The notes under the pieces are model-generated. The model ran no database searches, had not been told where the DNA came from, and worked only from the letters and a program-made list of their open reading frames with translations. Position numbers and translations under genes: made by a program. Positions 23,101-32,400 of a DNA stretch of 62,500 nt are shown piece by piece; the first letter of the stretch is position 1, and every line of letters starts with the position of its first letter. Source of the DNA: Symbiodinium natans. Taxonomy: Eukaryota > Sar > Dinophyceae > Suessiales > Symbiodiniaceae. Location of the stretch: assembly GCA_905221605.1 (NCBI GenBank), contig CAJNDS010001668.1, forward strand, positions 487,276 through 549,775, written 5' to 3'.

Positions 23101-26100
23101 CTCGCCCAAAGCCGGAAGTTGGAGCCTTATCCCTTTTGTAGCCCCTGGACCCTGCACCCCAAACCCTAACCCTAAACCCCTGAACCCTGAACCTTCAGCC
23201 TCAAATCCCTGAGCCCCCCACCCCAGTAGTGTTCAAGAGGCGGTGCTTCGTGTTCAGAGGGTCTCGAGGTCCATCTGGCGGCTGCAATAAAAGGGTTCTG
23301 AAGGGAGGGGGGTTCAAGGGGGGTAGGTACCTAGAACCTTGGGGAAGCCTAGGGAGCCTTAGGGAGTAGTGGGGAGCGTTAGGGTACCCCCCTTGAACCC
23401 CCCCTCCCTTAAGAACCCCGTAATTGCCAAACCACCAGGAGTCCGTCCACGAGGAGCTGTAAAGCATCCCTGCCACCCGTGCCAGACGATGTAAGATGCT
23501 TCGCCATAAACCCTAAACCCTAAACCCAAAACCCCAAACCCTAAACCCTAAACCCTAAACCCCAAACTCACCCAGATGATGAGCTTCAGAGATGTCCTTG
23601 ACATCCCCTTGACTGACGAGCAGATCAAGAATCCCGAGGCTGATTGTTTAGGGGTTTTGGGGTTTTAGGGGGTTTATTTAGGGTTTCGGGTTTAGGGTTT
23701 AGGGTTTAGGGTTTAGGGTTTAGGGTTAGGGTTCAGGGTTCAGGGCTTAGAGGAGCAGATCAAGAACCCCGAGGCTGCTTGCTTACGAGCTTTAGGGGGT
23801 TTCAGGGGTTTCAGGGGTTTCAGGGGTTTCAGGGGGTTTAGGGCGTTTACGGGGGGTTAGGGGGGTTTAGGGGTTTTAGGGGGTTTAGGGGTGTTAGGGG
23901 TTTTAGGAGTTTAGGGTTTATGGGGTTTAGGTTTTTAGGGGTTTAGGGGTTTCTGGGTTTCGGGCTTAGGGTTCAGGGGTTTTAGGGGGGGGGGGGTTTG
24001 GCCGTGTGGGGCTTTGGGTCGGGTTTCGGGGTTTTGGGGGTTTAGGGGTTCAAGTGTTTTGGGGTAGTTCAGGGGTTTAAGGCTTAGGGTTTAGTTTGGG
24101 GTTTGGGGGTTTAGGGTAGTGGTTTAGGGGTTTAGGGGTTTAGGGTTTAGGGACTGAGGGGTTTAGGGCTTTAGGGCTTTAGGGGTTTCGGCGTTTGGAG
24201 GTTTAGGGGTGTAGGGGTTTAGGGTTTGGGCGTTTTGGGGGTAGGCTTTTGGGGGTATTGGGGTTTGGGGTTTCAGGAATTTAGGAGGATTTTCAGGGCT
24301 TAGGGGTTCAGCGTTTGGTTAGGGTTTAACAGTTTGGGTTTTGAGTTTGGGAGTGTGCGCTTTGGGTTATTTAGTGATCCCTCACTACCCTCAAGGCTCA
24401 ACACCCCGCTTAGTGTAGTTTTGTGCCTTTTTGTGTGTCTCTGTGTGTGTGTTTTTTGGGCTTGGGTTTTAGGGCTTGGAGCGAAGAACCGAAACCTAAA
24501 GTCTTAAACCAAATGAGCTCCAGTTGCAAGCCCCTAAAATCAGGGTTTAGGGTTCTTGGTTTAGGGTTGGGATGTTCCCCCGTATACTAACAGTCCTCAT
24601 AGGGATAAGAGTAGGGGGTACTACAATCCCTAATGAGGACTGTTAGTGTAAGGGAACATCCCAAGTTTACCGCGCTTAGGGCTGGGGCCAAGAACCCTAA
24701 ACGTTTCAGAGCTGAAGCTCAATCTCCTAAAGCTCCAAGCCTTAAACCCCAGAAGCGCGAAGACCTGAGCTCTACACGCCAATAGGGTTTAGGGTTTAAT
24801 GTTCATAGGGTTTAGGGACCTCCCTAAACCCTGAACCCTCTGAGCCCATTTACACCTTACCACCCTCCACTCTTTTCCCTGCAATTTTGGGCCCCAAATC
24901 CTTGAACCCCAACGCCCAAGCCTAAACCCTGCAGTGCAAACATGCTAAAGCCCGGAAGCTTGACTTCGCAGGGTGGCGAGTTCTTCCGCAAGCCCGCGTC
25001 GGACTCTCCTGAGGCATGAATCCTAAGCCCCAGCACCCTAAGCCCCAAATAAGCCCTGAACCCTAAACCTTAGCGGGTGCATGGGCCTCTTTATGGGCAT
25101 GTGTCTGTTGGGACAGAGTTCATGCGTCCGGACTATATATATATAAAGTCCCCCCGAACTATTTATAAAATTGGCCGAACTATTTATACATAGTCCGGAA
25201 CCGCTCGGAACCGTTCTGGACTGTTTATAACCGAGCTGCGAGACACCATCGCCGACCATCGCTCAAATTAAAGCCGCAACAATAGCCCCACAGTGGTTAT
25301 AAGTCGCCCGGAACCGCTCGGAACCGTTCCGAACTATTTATAAACGTCGGATTCTTATATAGTCCAGAACGGTTCCGAACGGTTCCGGACTACCTGGAAC
25401 GATTTCGAATCATCTGCTGGAAAATTTATATATAGTTCTGAGAACTTTTATATATAGATCGAGCAATATTATATATAGTTTCTGCACCAGGCGGGATGCC
25501 CAACAGGTAAAGAGGCCCACGCACCTACTAACCTAAACCCTAAAAACCTAGACCCTGGACTTGGGATGTTCTGCACAATACTAACAGTCCTCAATAAGGA
25601 TTATAATAGGAGGTACTATAATCCGGATTAAGCATGTTCTTCCTTATACTAACAGTCCTCAATAGGTATGATTATCGGAGGTACTATACTCCGGATGAAG
25701 AATTGATAGTATAAGGGGGAAAATCCCAACCCTCGACCCTAGAACCCTAGACCCTACTTGGAGGTTCATGGGTTCTTAAAACTCCAATTGCAAGTCCACT
25801 TTTTCCCTACTCAGAGGACTGAGGGTGCTTATAAGTAGGTTATCCCTGAACCCAAACCCCTATACCCTGAACCCTAAACCCTAAACCCTAAACCCTTAAC
25901 CCTTAACCCTAAACCCTAAACCCTAAACCCTAAACCCTATACCCGGATCCCTAAACCCTAAACCCTATAAATCTTAAGACCCTAGAACCCTAGGCGCTTG
26001 TGTCTTGCAATGCGCGGTGTTCAGGGGCCCTCCAGAGTTCCTTCTTGCCTCCAAACCCTAAATTACTAGGACCCAGAGTAGGCCCTTATTTTTCCTTTTT

Positions 26101-27756
26101 TTGGGGTTTAGGTTCCCGTGAACGGCCCTTTAAACCAAAAAGGGCACCTTGAACCCAATGCAGAGAGCTTAGCTAGACTTTTCTTGTGAAAATCAACCTT
26201 AAGCCTTTTACATCCTGAACCCTACAGCCTGAACCCCTATGCACCCGGCACCCAAACCCCTACACCCTATAGACCTCAAACCGACTCAAACCTAAACCCC
26301 GAAGACCCACATTCCTCTGCAGCCTAAACCCCAAACCCTAAAACCTGAACCCTAAACCCTAAAACCCTAAACCCTAAACCCTTGCAGTTGCGGTACATCA
26401 TGGAGAAGCGGGAGAAGTTGGGCGGCCCCCTTCCCATGCGGACTCCTGCGAAGGCGGGGGCTGTCGAGGATCCCCAGTAGTAGCTTCAGCCCTATGCGGG
26501 TTAGGGTGTAGGGTTTGGGGTTTAGGGTTTAAGGTTTAGGGTCTAGGGGTTTGGGGTTTAGGGATTTAGGGATTTAGGGGTTTAGGGGTTTAGGGGTTTA
26601 GGGGTTTAGGGGTTTTAGGGGTTTTAGGGGTTTAGGGGTTTAGGGCTTAGGCTTTAAGACCCAAACCCTGAACCCTCAACCCTAGACTTTCAACCCTCGA
26701 TCCTCCACCCCCAAGTGCCTAACTTGCTTTCAGGAACCCAAAGCCCAAAACCCTAAACCCTAAACCCCTAAACCCTAAACCCTAAACCCCAAACCCCTAA
26801 ACTCTTTTTTGGGGGGTGGGGGGGGGGGGGGGGGGCAACTTCTAAACTTTCAGCTCCAAGCCTTAGGTGTATTCCATGTATAAGGATCTAGGGGGTTTTG
26901 GGTTTGGTTTTAGGGTTTAGGGTTTAGGGTTTAGGGTTTAGGGTTTAGGGTTTAGGGTTTAGGGTTTAGGGTTCAGGGTTCAGGGTTCAGGGTTCAGGGT
27001 TTAGGGTTCAGCATCGCATGTGCGAGCTTTCACAAGTCTAGCAGCTTGTCAAGCGCCGGGAAAATACAAGGTCGCAAGGCGGGCTGCCAGTCTCAACATG
27101 AAACTGCCTTGATACGACCTTATGAACCTGAACCCTCAACCCCAAACCCCAAACCCCAAACCCCAAACCCCAAACCCCAAACCCCAAACACCAAACACCA
27201 AAACCCTCAAAGCCCTATAGTTTCGGCCCTATAGGCCTTCAGCCACGTTCCCCCGGCAGTCCCTTCCACAGTGGAAGCCATCAGTTTCTTAGGTGGGGAG
27301 TTTCCTGTTCGTACTTCCCCCCTAGTATACCCCAAAACTCAGGGATAATTGGAAATAGTTTTTTGACTCTTGGGTACTAGGAATTTCTCAGAAACAACTG
27401 AAATTGTAACGTTTAGTATAGCAAAAGACGAACATCCTTATTGTAGGAGCCCAAAGGAAGGGTACCCCTGTTTTCAAAAACCCCGAAATATGCCCCTTAT
27501 ATAGCCCTTCCACTACCCTTAGTGCCCTCATCTACCACTGACTGCAGCGTGCACTTCCCGAAACTCCCCCCCTCCTGAAGCCCTAAACCCTAAAGCCCTA
27601 AGCCTCCTAAACCCCCCTAAACCCCTCAAACCCCCTAAACCCTCGAAACCCCCGAAACCCTAAACCGCATGCATCCTAAACCCTAAACCCCACACCCTGT
27701 AGACAGGTCAGCGGTCTCATCGACTTGCCTCCATCAGAGCTCTTCAACATGTGCGA
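8177..27756 (+). CDS. aceE-like: Pyruvate dehydrogenase E1, bacterial AceE type, partial (22 exons)
   Basis: The homodimeric E1 decarboxylates pyruvate with thiamine diphosphate and passes the acetyl group to lipoyl-E2, feeding acetyl-CoA synthesis. Exons: 8,177-8,201; 8,589-8,620; 9,934-10,017; 10,779-10,822; 11,990-12,053; 12,288-12,349; 12,582-12,630; 14,156-14,181; 14,997-15,069; 15,572-15,609; 16,038-16,116; 16,582-16,629; 17,385-17,417; 18,278-18,332; 19,931-19,968; 20,667-20,711; 21,632-21,682; 22,880-22,912; 23,576-23,638; 24,972-25,013; 26,388-26,453; 27,707-27,756. All join in one frame (about 1.1 kb coding in 19.6 kb). Landmarks in order: [44 protein letters not shown], the cofactor/Mg motif [78 protein letters not shown]. 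This corresponds to about residues 130-500 of bacterial AceE. Eighteen of 21 donors are GC. The N-terminus and the C-terminal half (EISTT, DEARTFGMEG motifs) are not seen here. The last exon is the least certain. Confidence 0.93.
8224..8250. repeat. Poly(G) tract at the start of an AceE intron
   Basis: About 22 G in a row some 25 bp after the GT donor at 8,202, leading into a G-rich TTTAGGG-like tract (8,250-8,550) that fills the rest of this intron. Confidence 0.9.
9603..9632. repeat. Poly(T)-poly(G) junction
   Basis: About 17 T directly followed by about 14 G, inside the AceE intron 8,621-9,933. Confidence 0.9.
11791..11855. repeat. 65-bp hairpin-loop segment, copy 1
   Basis: Starts in GTTTAGGGTAAACCCAAGGG, contains CTAGACTCGAGCCAGCAAG, and ends in CCTAAACCCTAAACC. 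The same 65 bases recur at 12,156-12,220 in the next intron. In both copies it is the loop between a G-rich left arm and a C-rich right arm. Confidence 0.97.
12156..12220. repeat. 65-bp hairpin-loop segment, copy 2
   Basis: Identical to 11,791-11,855. It sits between (TTTAGGG)n at 12,098-12,163 and (CCCTAAA)n at 12,207-12,275 in the AceE intron 12,054-12,287. Confidence 0.97.
12415..12545. repeat. (CCCTAAGA)n 8-bp variant array
   Basis: About 16 units of an 8-bp telomere-like variant forming the C-rich right arm of AceE intron 12,350-12,581. The left arm is three or four TTTAGGG units at 12,380-12,408. Confidence 0.95.
14440..14695. repeat. (CCCCTAAA)n 8-bp variant array
   Basis: About 28 units of the 8-bp variant CCCCTAAA, with single-base exceptions. 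It follows CCCTGAA units (14,355-14,415) in the AceE intron 14,182-14,996, which has only C-rich arrays and no G-rich arm. Confidence 0.95.
15776..16015. repeat. (CCCTTAAA)n 8-bp variant array
   Basis: About 30 almost perfect copies of the 8-bp unit CCCTTAAA. This is the right arm of AceE intron 15,610-16,037; the left arm is TTTAGGG-like (15,630-15,690). Confidence 0.97.
17791..17950. mobile_element. MITE-like TIR element (family B)
   Basis: The ends CTGGTTCTTAGTAGGGAA (17,791 on) and TTCCCTACTGTACGAAGAAC plus CAG (to 17,950) are imperfect inverted repeats. The interior has a palindromic TA-rich centre (17,850-17,886). Related TIRs (TTAG-AGGGAATG) occur at 38,380-38,520 and, more loosely, at 45,438-45,616 and near 56,145. 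It lies in the AceE intron 17,418-18,277. Confidence 0.75.
21078..21212. repeat. (CCCAAAAA)n variant array
   Basis: About 16 units of an 8-bp CCCAAAAA-like variant, the right arm of AceE intron 20,712-21,631. The left arm is degenerate TTTAGGG/TTTTGGG from 20,745 to about 21,030. Confidence 0.95.
21292..21470. mobile_element. Dispersed repeat, family C copy 1
   Basis: The segment 21,345-21,440 (containing GGGTACCCTTTTTGGGGGTC and GATTCTATTCTGTTTGGGG) is closely matched on the opposite strand at about 53,510-53,610. The outer ends (TAGGGAATGAGTG and CCTCCTTCCCTA) resemble family B TIRs. Confidence 0.65.
21818..22195 (+). CDS. Possible exon remnants inside an AceE intron, one WW-domain-like
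   Basis: Within the AceE intron 21,683-22,879, one stretch reads [20 protein letters not shown] and stops shortly after. A second, at about 22,075-22,190, reads [15 protein letters not shown] before TAG and resembles the C-terminal half of a WW domain (aromatic pair, N-P-x-T-G, final W). The intervening bases read [18 protein letters not shown] on the minus strand. These may be fragments of another gene carried in, or a nested small gene. I cannot place a start or splice sites. Confidence 0.3.
22509..22575. mobile_element. Short TIR element (family D)
   Basis: 67 bp bounded by GTAGCCCAGT and its exact complement ACTGGGCTAC, with GGTACC near the left end. Related right ends (ATGGTT-CTGGGCTACC-like) occur near 6,895, 45,000 and 51,945. 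Confidence 0.7.
23291..23420. mobile_element. MITE-like element (family E)
   Basis: The ends AAGGGTTCTGAAGGGAGGGG and CCCCTCCCTTAAGAACCCCG are near-perfect inverted repeats of about 30 bp including GGGTTCAAGGGGGG / CCCCCCTTGAACCCCC. It lies in the AceE intron 22,913-23,575. Confidence 0.85.
23752..23785 (+). repeat. Duplicate of the 3' end of an AceE exon
   Basis: GAGCAGATCAAGAACCCCGA then GGCTG repeats the end of the exon and its GC donor at 23,618-23,643 with one substitution (AAT to AAC), about 135 bp further into the intron. Confidence 0.9.
24567..24664. mobile_element. TIR element, family A copy 1 (98 bp)
   Basis: Bounded by TTGGGATGTTCCC and GGGAACATCCCAA. The interior is also palindromic (ACTAACAGTCCTCAT ... 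ATGAGGACTGTTAGT), so it is essentially one long imperfect hairpin. It lies in the AceE intron 23,639-24,971. Confidence 0.92.
25130..25490. repeat. Cluster of GGAACCGTTC palindromes and ACTATTTATA words
   Basis: AT-richer stretch with repeated, mutually inverted words such as CCGGAACCGCTCGGAACCG, GAACGGTTCCGAACGGTTCC and ACTATTTATA, plus several TATATA runs. No coding frame is visible. It may be the interior of a degenerate hairpin transposon inside the AceE intron 25,014-26,387. Confidence 0.7.
25561..25730. mobile_element. TIR element, family A copy 2 (double unit)
   Basis: Starts TTGGGATGTTC and ends AATCCCAA. Inside, TACTAACAGTCCTCAATA and GGTACTATA-TCCGGAT occur twice, as if one element had inserted beside or into another. 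Confidence 0.85.
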
Positions 27757-27989
27757 GCCCGAATATTCGGGGGAGGGGGCAGGGGTTATCTCATGAAGCC
27801 CTTAACCCTAAAAAACCCCTAAACCCTATATAAACCCTGAAGCCCTCAAACCCTAAACCCTCAGCTCTTCGCCTTCCACCTTAGTTATGCGGGAATAGAG
27901 GAGATCAGGTCCCAGTCAAAGCCGCATCCAGAAGCACATAACGCCAAGCACCAATCCTGGCAGGTCTTAAAGGGCTTTGGTGTTTAGGG

Positions 27990-28110
27990 CTCAGGGTCCC
28001 AGCAAGCACGTCAGGTTTGACCAGGGCAATGCGAAGGCGCGTCGCCACCCTGCCCTGCACATTGCCCGGGCTTGCGGGTTTCGGTGGGTTTCTGTCAAAG
28101 CTCCGTGCCC
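27990..28110 (+). other. Possible unassigned exon
   Basis: A unique GC-rich island reads SKHVRFDQGNAKARRHPALH then IARAC. Codon use resembles known exons, but it fits neither the next expected AceE motifs nor the kinase. A second island at about 28,893-28,950 (FLGACRTDFCGMPRG) is equally unplaced. Confidence 0.3.
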
Positions 28111-28635
28111 CTCCACTAAGGACTAAGGAATATGTGAAAAGTTTGTGGTGCGGTGGGGGTTGTGATGCTTTGAGGGGGGGTGTTGGAATCCTCCCAACCC
28201 GGAAACCCGAACAAAAGCGCTAAACGCCTTAGACCCTTACCCGCGCTCCTCAACAAAAAAAGAGACTGACACAAGCACTCGAAACAATATGTAGAAAATG
28301 CCAAAGCCGCTCAAACACCCTTCGATCCTTCCATGAGGGAATATTTGCCACGAGTTGCAAAGTGGTTCGTTCTGATTCTCAGTTTACCTACAGGGCCCGG
28401 GGTTTCCAAGTATGTTCATGGGTACCCCTACCCGCCTCTGTACCCCCCCCCCCCCTCCCTAGGTTCCCCCCTTCAGGCAGTTTAGGGATAATGAAGCCTA
28501 ATCAAGGTTATTAAAGGGGGGAACTTGTATAGAGGTAGATAGTAGGGAAACCCAGGTATGTCTTCACAAGCACAGAAAAAGCTGGGGTTTAGGGTCAACC
28601 TACCGGTTCTTAGAAGGAAAGGAGGGAATCAAGCA

Positions 28636-28850
28636 AGCCCGAGACCCTAGACCCTAGACCCTAGACCCTAGACCCTAGACCCTAGACCCTAGACCCTAGA
28701 CCCTAGACCCAGGACCCTGGACCACCCTAGACCCTAGACCCCTAGACCCTAGACCCTAAACCCTAGACCCTAGACCCTAGACCCTAGACCCTAGACCCGA
28801 GACCCTAGACCCTAGACCCTAGACCCTAGACCTTAGACCCTAGACCCTAA
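28636..28850. repeat. (CCCTAGA)n variant array
   Basis: About 29 units of CCCTAGA, a single-base variant of CCCTAAA, in the region between the last AceE exon and the first kinase exon. Confidence 0.95.
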
Positions 28851-29499
28851 ACCCTAAACCCTCAACCCTAAACCCAAAACCCTAAACAATAACCCAGTTC
28901 TTGGGAGCATGTCGGACTGACTTCTGTGGAATGCCGCGCGGCGCGTGGGGGATCAGGGTTAAGGGCTAGTAGTAGAGTAGGTAACCTTTAACCTTTTTGG
29001 GGTAATATCATCCCCTTAGAATCCCAAAGGTTAACCTTTAGTTCCCCCAGGTTACTGGGGCTCAGAGCCTTCAGTGCTTAAGGGTGTGGGTCCCTATAAG
29101 CCCTGAACCCTAAGCACTGAGTTCAAATCACGCCATGGGCTTCCGGCCTCCGGTTTCTCTAGGTTTTCCGGTTTAGGGTTTCGGGTTTCGGGTTTAGGGT
29201 TTAGGGTTCAAGGGTTTCGGGCTTGACGCGCTTCAAGGTCGACTCTGAAGCGTTGGCTTTTTCGTTAAATTGCTTGCCTAGATGACCAAGATAAATCGCT
29301 GATGCCCAATCTCAGATACCCTAAGCCCGACAGGTCAACCCGAACCCGCTAAACCCCAAGCAATACACCCCTAACACCTGAACCCTAAATCCTAAGCCCT
29401 AAACCCTGACCCCGAACACCTAAACTTAAACCCGAAACCCTAAGCCCTGAACCCTAAGCCCTCAGAAGCTTTCCAACCAAGGGGGCCCTTAAGCCAGCC

Positions 29500-32400
29500 A
29501 TGGCATCCGATGTGGGGGCGATCGCAGCACTCTGCAAGGATCAGGGTTGTGGTTTGGGGGTTTAGGGTTTAGGGTTTAGGGTTTAGGGTTTAGGGTTTAG
29601 GGTTTAGGGTTTAGGGTTTCGGGTTTTAGGGTTTAGGGTTAGGGTTTAGGATGTTTGAGTGTGGGCCCATGTGGGCCTTTCATTTAGAGATTAGGGTTGA
29701 AGGCTTTGCAGTGTGGGCCATATGGACTTCTCGAGACCTTGGGATCCTTATATACCAATTTCATGCCGTTTTAGAAAGCCCTAGCCCTGAGCCCTAAACC
29801 CAAAGCCCTAGACCCTAGACCCTAAACCCTACACCCTAAACCCTAAACCCTGACCCTAAACCCTAAACTCTAAACCCTAAACCCTAAACCCGAAACCCTA
29901 AACCCTAAACCCTAAACCCTAAACCTGACGTATCCCTCAAAGATCCAAGGCTCCGTGTTAAGGCCTTGTAACCTTAGAAACGGGTGGAAGGGGTTGGATG
30001 TGGGCGCTGTAATAAGAAGGTTTTAGGTTTTTGGGTTGAGGTGTTTGGTTTTCAAGGCTCAAGGTTTGGGTTGTGGGTCTTGGTGTTTTGTTGCCTTTGT
30101 AAGGCCCAAGACAAGTTCTTACAAACCTTGCATCAAACACGTAACCCCCAAACAAAAGCACCCTAAGCGCCAAGCCCTCTAAACACCATAGCTCAAACCG
30201 CAGAAAAGCCCTAAAATCCTAATCTCTATTCCTTATATCAAGAAAGCCATCAAAAAGCTCGTAAACAAATCCACAAAACCCTAAACCATCTTACGCATAC
30301 TCCAAAACACCCGAAGCCCTAAACCCTAAACTCTAAGCCCCTAAACCCTAAGCCCCTCTGCCCTAAGTCCCTAAATCCTAAACCCTAAAGCCCCTAAACC
30401 CCCTAAACCCTAAACCCCCTAAACCCTAAACCCTAAACTTATAAACCCTAAACCCTAAACCCTAAACCCCAAACCCTAAACCCTAAACCCTAAACCCTAA
30501 ACCCTACACCCTACACCCTACACCCTACACCCTAAACCCTAAACCCTAAACCCTAAACCCTAAACCCTAAACCCTAAACCCTAAACCCTAAACCCTAAAC
30601 CCTAAACCCTGCACCCTAAACCCTAAACCCTACACCCTAAACACCCTAAACCATAAAAGCACCTACAAGCCCCTAACAGCCCCTAACAGCCCCTAAGAGC
30701 CCCTAAAAGCCCCTAACAGCCCCTAAAAGCCCCTAAAAGCCCCTAAAAGCCCCTAACAGCCCCTAAAAGCCCCTAAAAGCCCCTAAAAGCCACTAAAAGC
30801 CCCTAAAAGCCTCTAAAATAAGAGCCCCTAAACGCGGAGCTGGAAGGAGTCCTTCGACTTGGAAGACAAGGCAAAGTCCGGCCGCCTGGCTCAGGTGCGG
30901 GGGGCGTTCGGGTCTTGTTCTTAAGGCCCTAAACCCTAAACCCTAAACCCTAAACCCTAAACCCTAAACCCTAAACCCTAAACCCTAAACCCTAAACCCT
31001 AAACCCTAAACCCTAAACCCTAAACCCTAAACCCTAAACCCTGAACCCTGAACCCTGAACCCTGAACCCTGAACCCTGAACCCTAAACCCTAAACCCTAA
31101 ACATCCTGAGCATCCTAAGCCCTCAACCTAAACTGAAAACACCTTGTCCCAAAGCTCACCCGAAACCCTAAACCCTAAACCCTAAATCAAAAAACCCTAA
31201 ACCTTAAGCCAACATGCCCAAACCCTGAACCCGAAACCCTAAACCCCAAACCCGAAACCCCAAACCCTAAACCCCAAACCTTAAACCCTAAACCCCAAAC
31301 CCTAAACCCTGAACCCCAAACCCTAAACACTAAACCCTAAACCCTGAACCCCACGCAGGCGCCATTCAAGTCGGCGCTGCGCCGGGTTTTTGCCGGCCTT
31401 GCCGGTGCCGTGCCGCAGCCGGATGATGCGTGGTTCGGGAAGGCGAGAGAGGGTTTAGGGTTTGTAGGGTTTAGGGTTTACGGTTTCAGGGTTCAGGGTT
31501 TAGGGTTTAGGGTTTAGAGGCTCAACGTCTGAGGAATTTGGGGTGAAGGTTTTTTAGAGGTTTGGGGGTTTTAGGAGGTTCAGGTTTTGGCTTACTGCGG
31601 AGAATCTTCTAGAATCAATGGGTTATTGGAGTCTCGAGGGACTGCGAAAAACTACTCCCCGCCTCGGCTTCCCTCTCCTGCCCTCACCCTAAACCCTAAA
31701 CCCTAAACCCTAAACCCTCAACCCTAAACCCTTAACCCTAAACCCCTCCCTGTGCGGAGGTCTTCGACAGCTACGCCGCGCGCTGCGGCGGCAATGGGGT
31801 CTCGCTTAGGGCGATGGAGGATGCTGCCAAACAGTTCGTCGCGCACCACCAGCGCAAGGTGCAAGCCGCGACGGAGCAGAAGCCCGCCAAGGGCATCGAG
31901 TCCTCGGGCGCTGCCCTGTCGGGTCTCGTGCCGCCGCCCAAGCAGGTTGTGCAAAACTCTGCTGGCATCCAGGGCGGCTACGCCATTCCCAACCAGGCAG
32001 GCTGGGGAGAAGAAAGCCCTCAGAATTCGGAAAATGTGGCCCTCAAGATCAAAAGACGGCACTGCTCCCCCTCTAAACCCCCCCAGAACCCCCCTAAGCC
32101 TCCCCTAAATTCCCTAGAGCGCCCTTAGCCCCCCCCACCCTGCCGAAGATGCCCCTGGAGAGGTGCCCTTCCCTCCAAACGTCCAGGGCTATGTGCACGA
32201 GGCTTCTGGCAGGAGAGCCGCGGGAACGGTCGAGTTGGCTTCCGCGGAATCTCGGTGGCACATGGTTGGTTTAGGGTTTAGGATTTCGGGTTCAGGGTCT
32301 AGGGTTTAGGGTTTAGGCTTAGGGTGTAGGGTTTAGGGTTTAGTTTAGGGTTTAGGGTTTAGGGTTTAGGGTTTCGGGTTTAGGGTTTAGGGTTTAGAGA

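Noticed and set aside
26454-26480. TAG at 26,478-26,480 as the true end of AceE
   Set aside because: A GC donor at 26,454 just before it fits the majority splice type, and the exon at 27,707 ([14 protein letters not shown]) aligns with the next expected AceE segment; still not certain.
30640-30830. CRISPR-like regular repeats
   Set aside because: Tandem short units with no unique spacers of constant length; they are a telomere-variant satellite. The same holds for the other arrays.
31724-32128. Competing ORFs on the minus strand and in other + frames
   Set aside because: The frame starting at 31,760 joins in phase with the exon 31,359-31,442 and reads like protein (FDSYAARCGGNGVSLRAM); the others are shadows.
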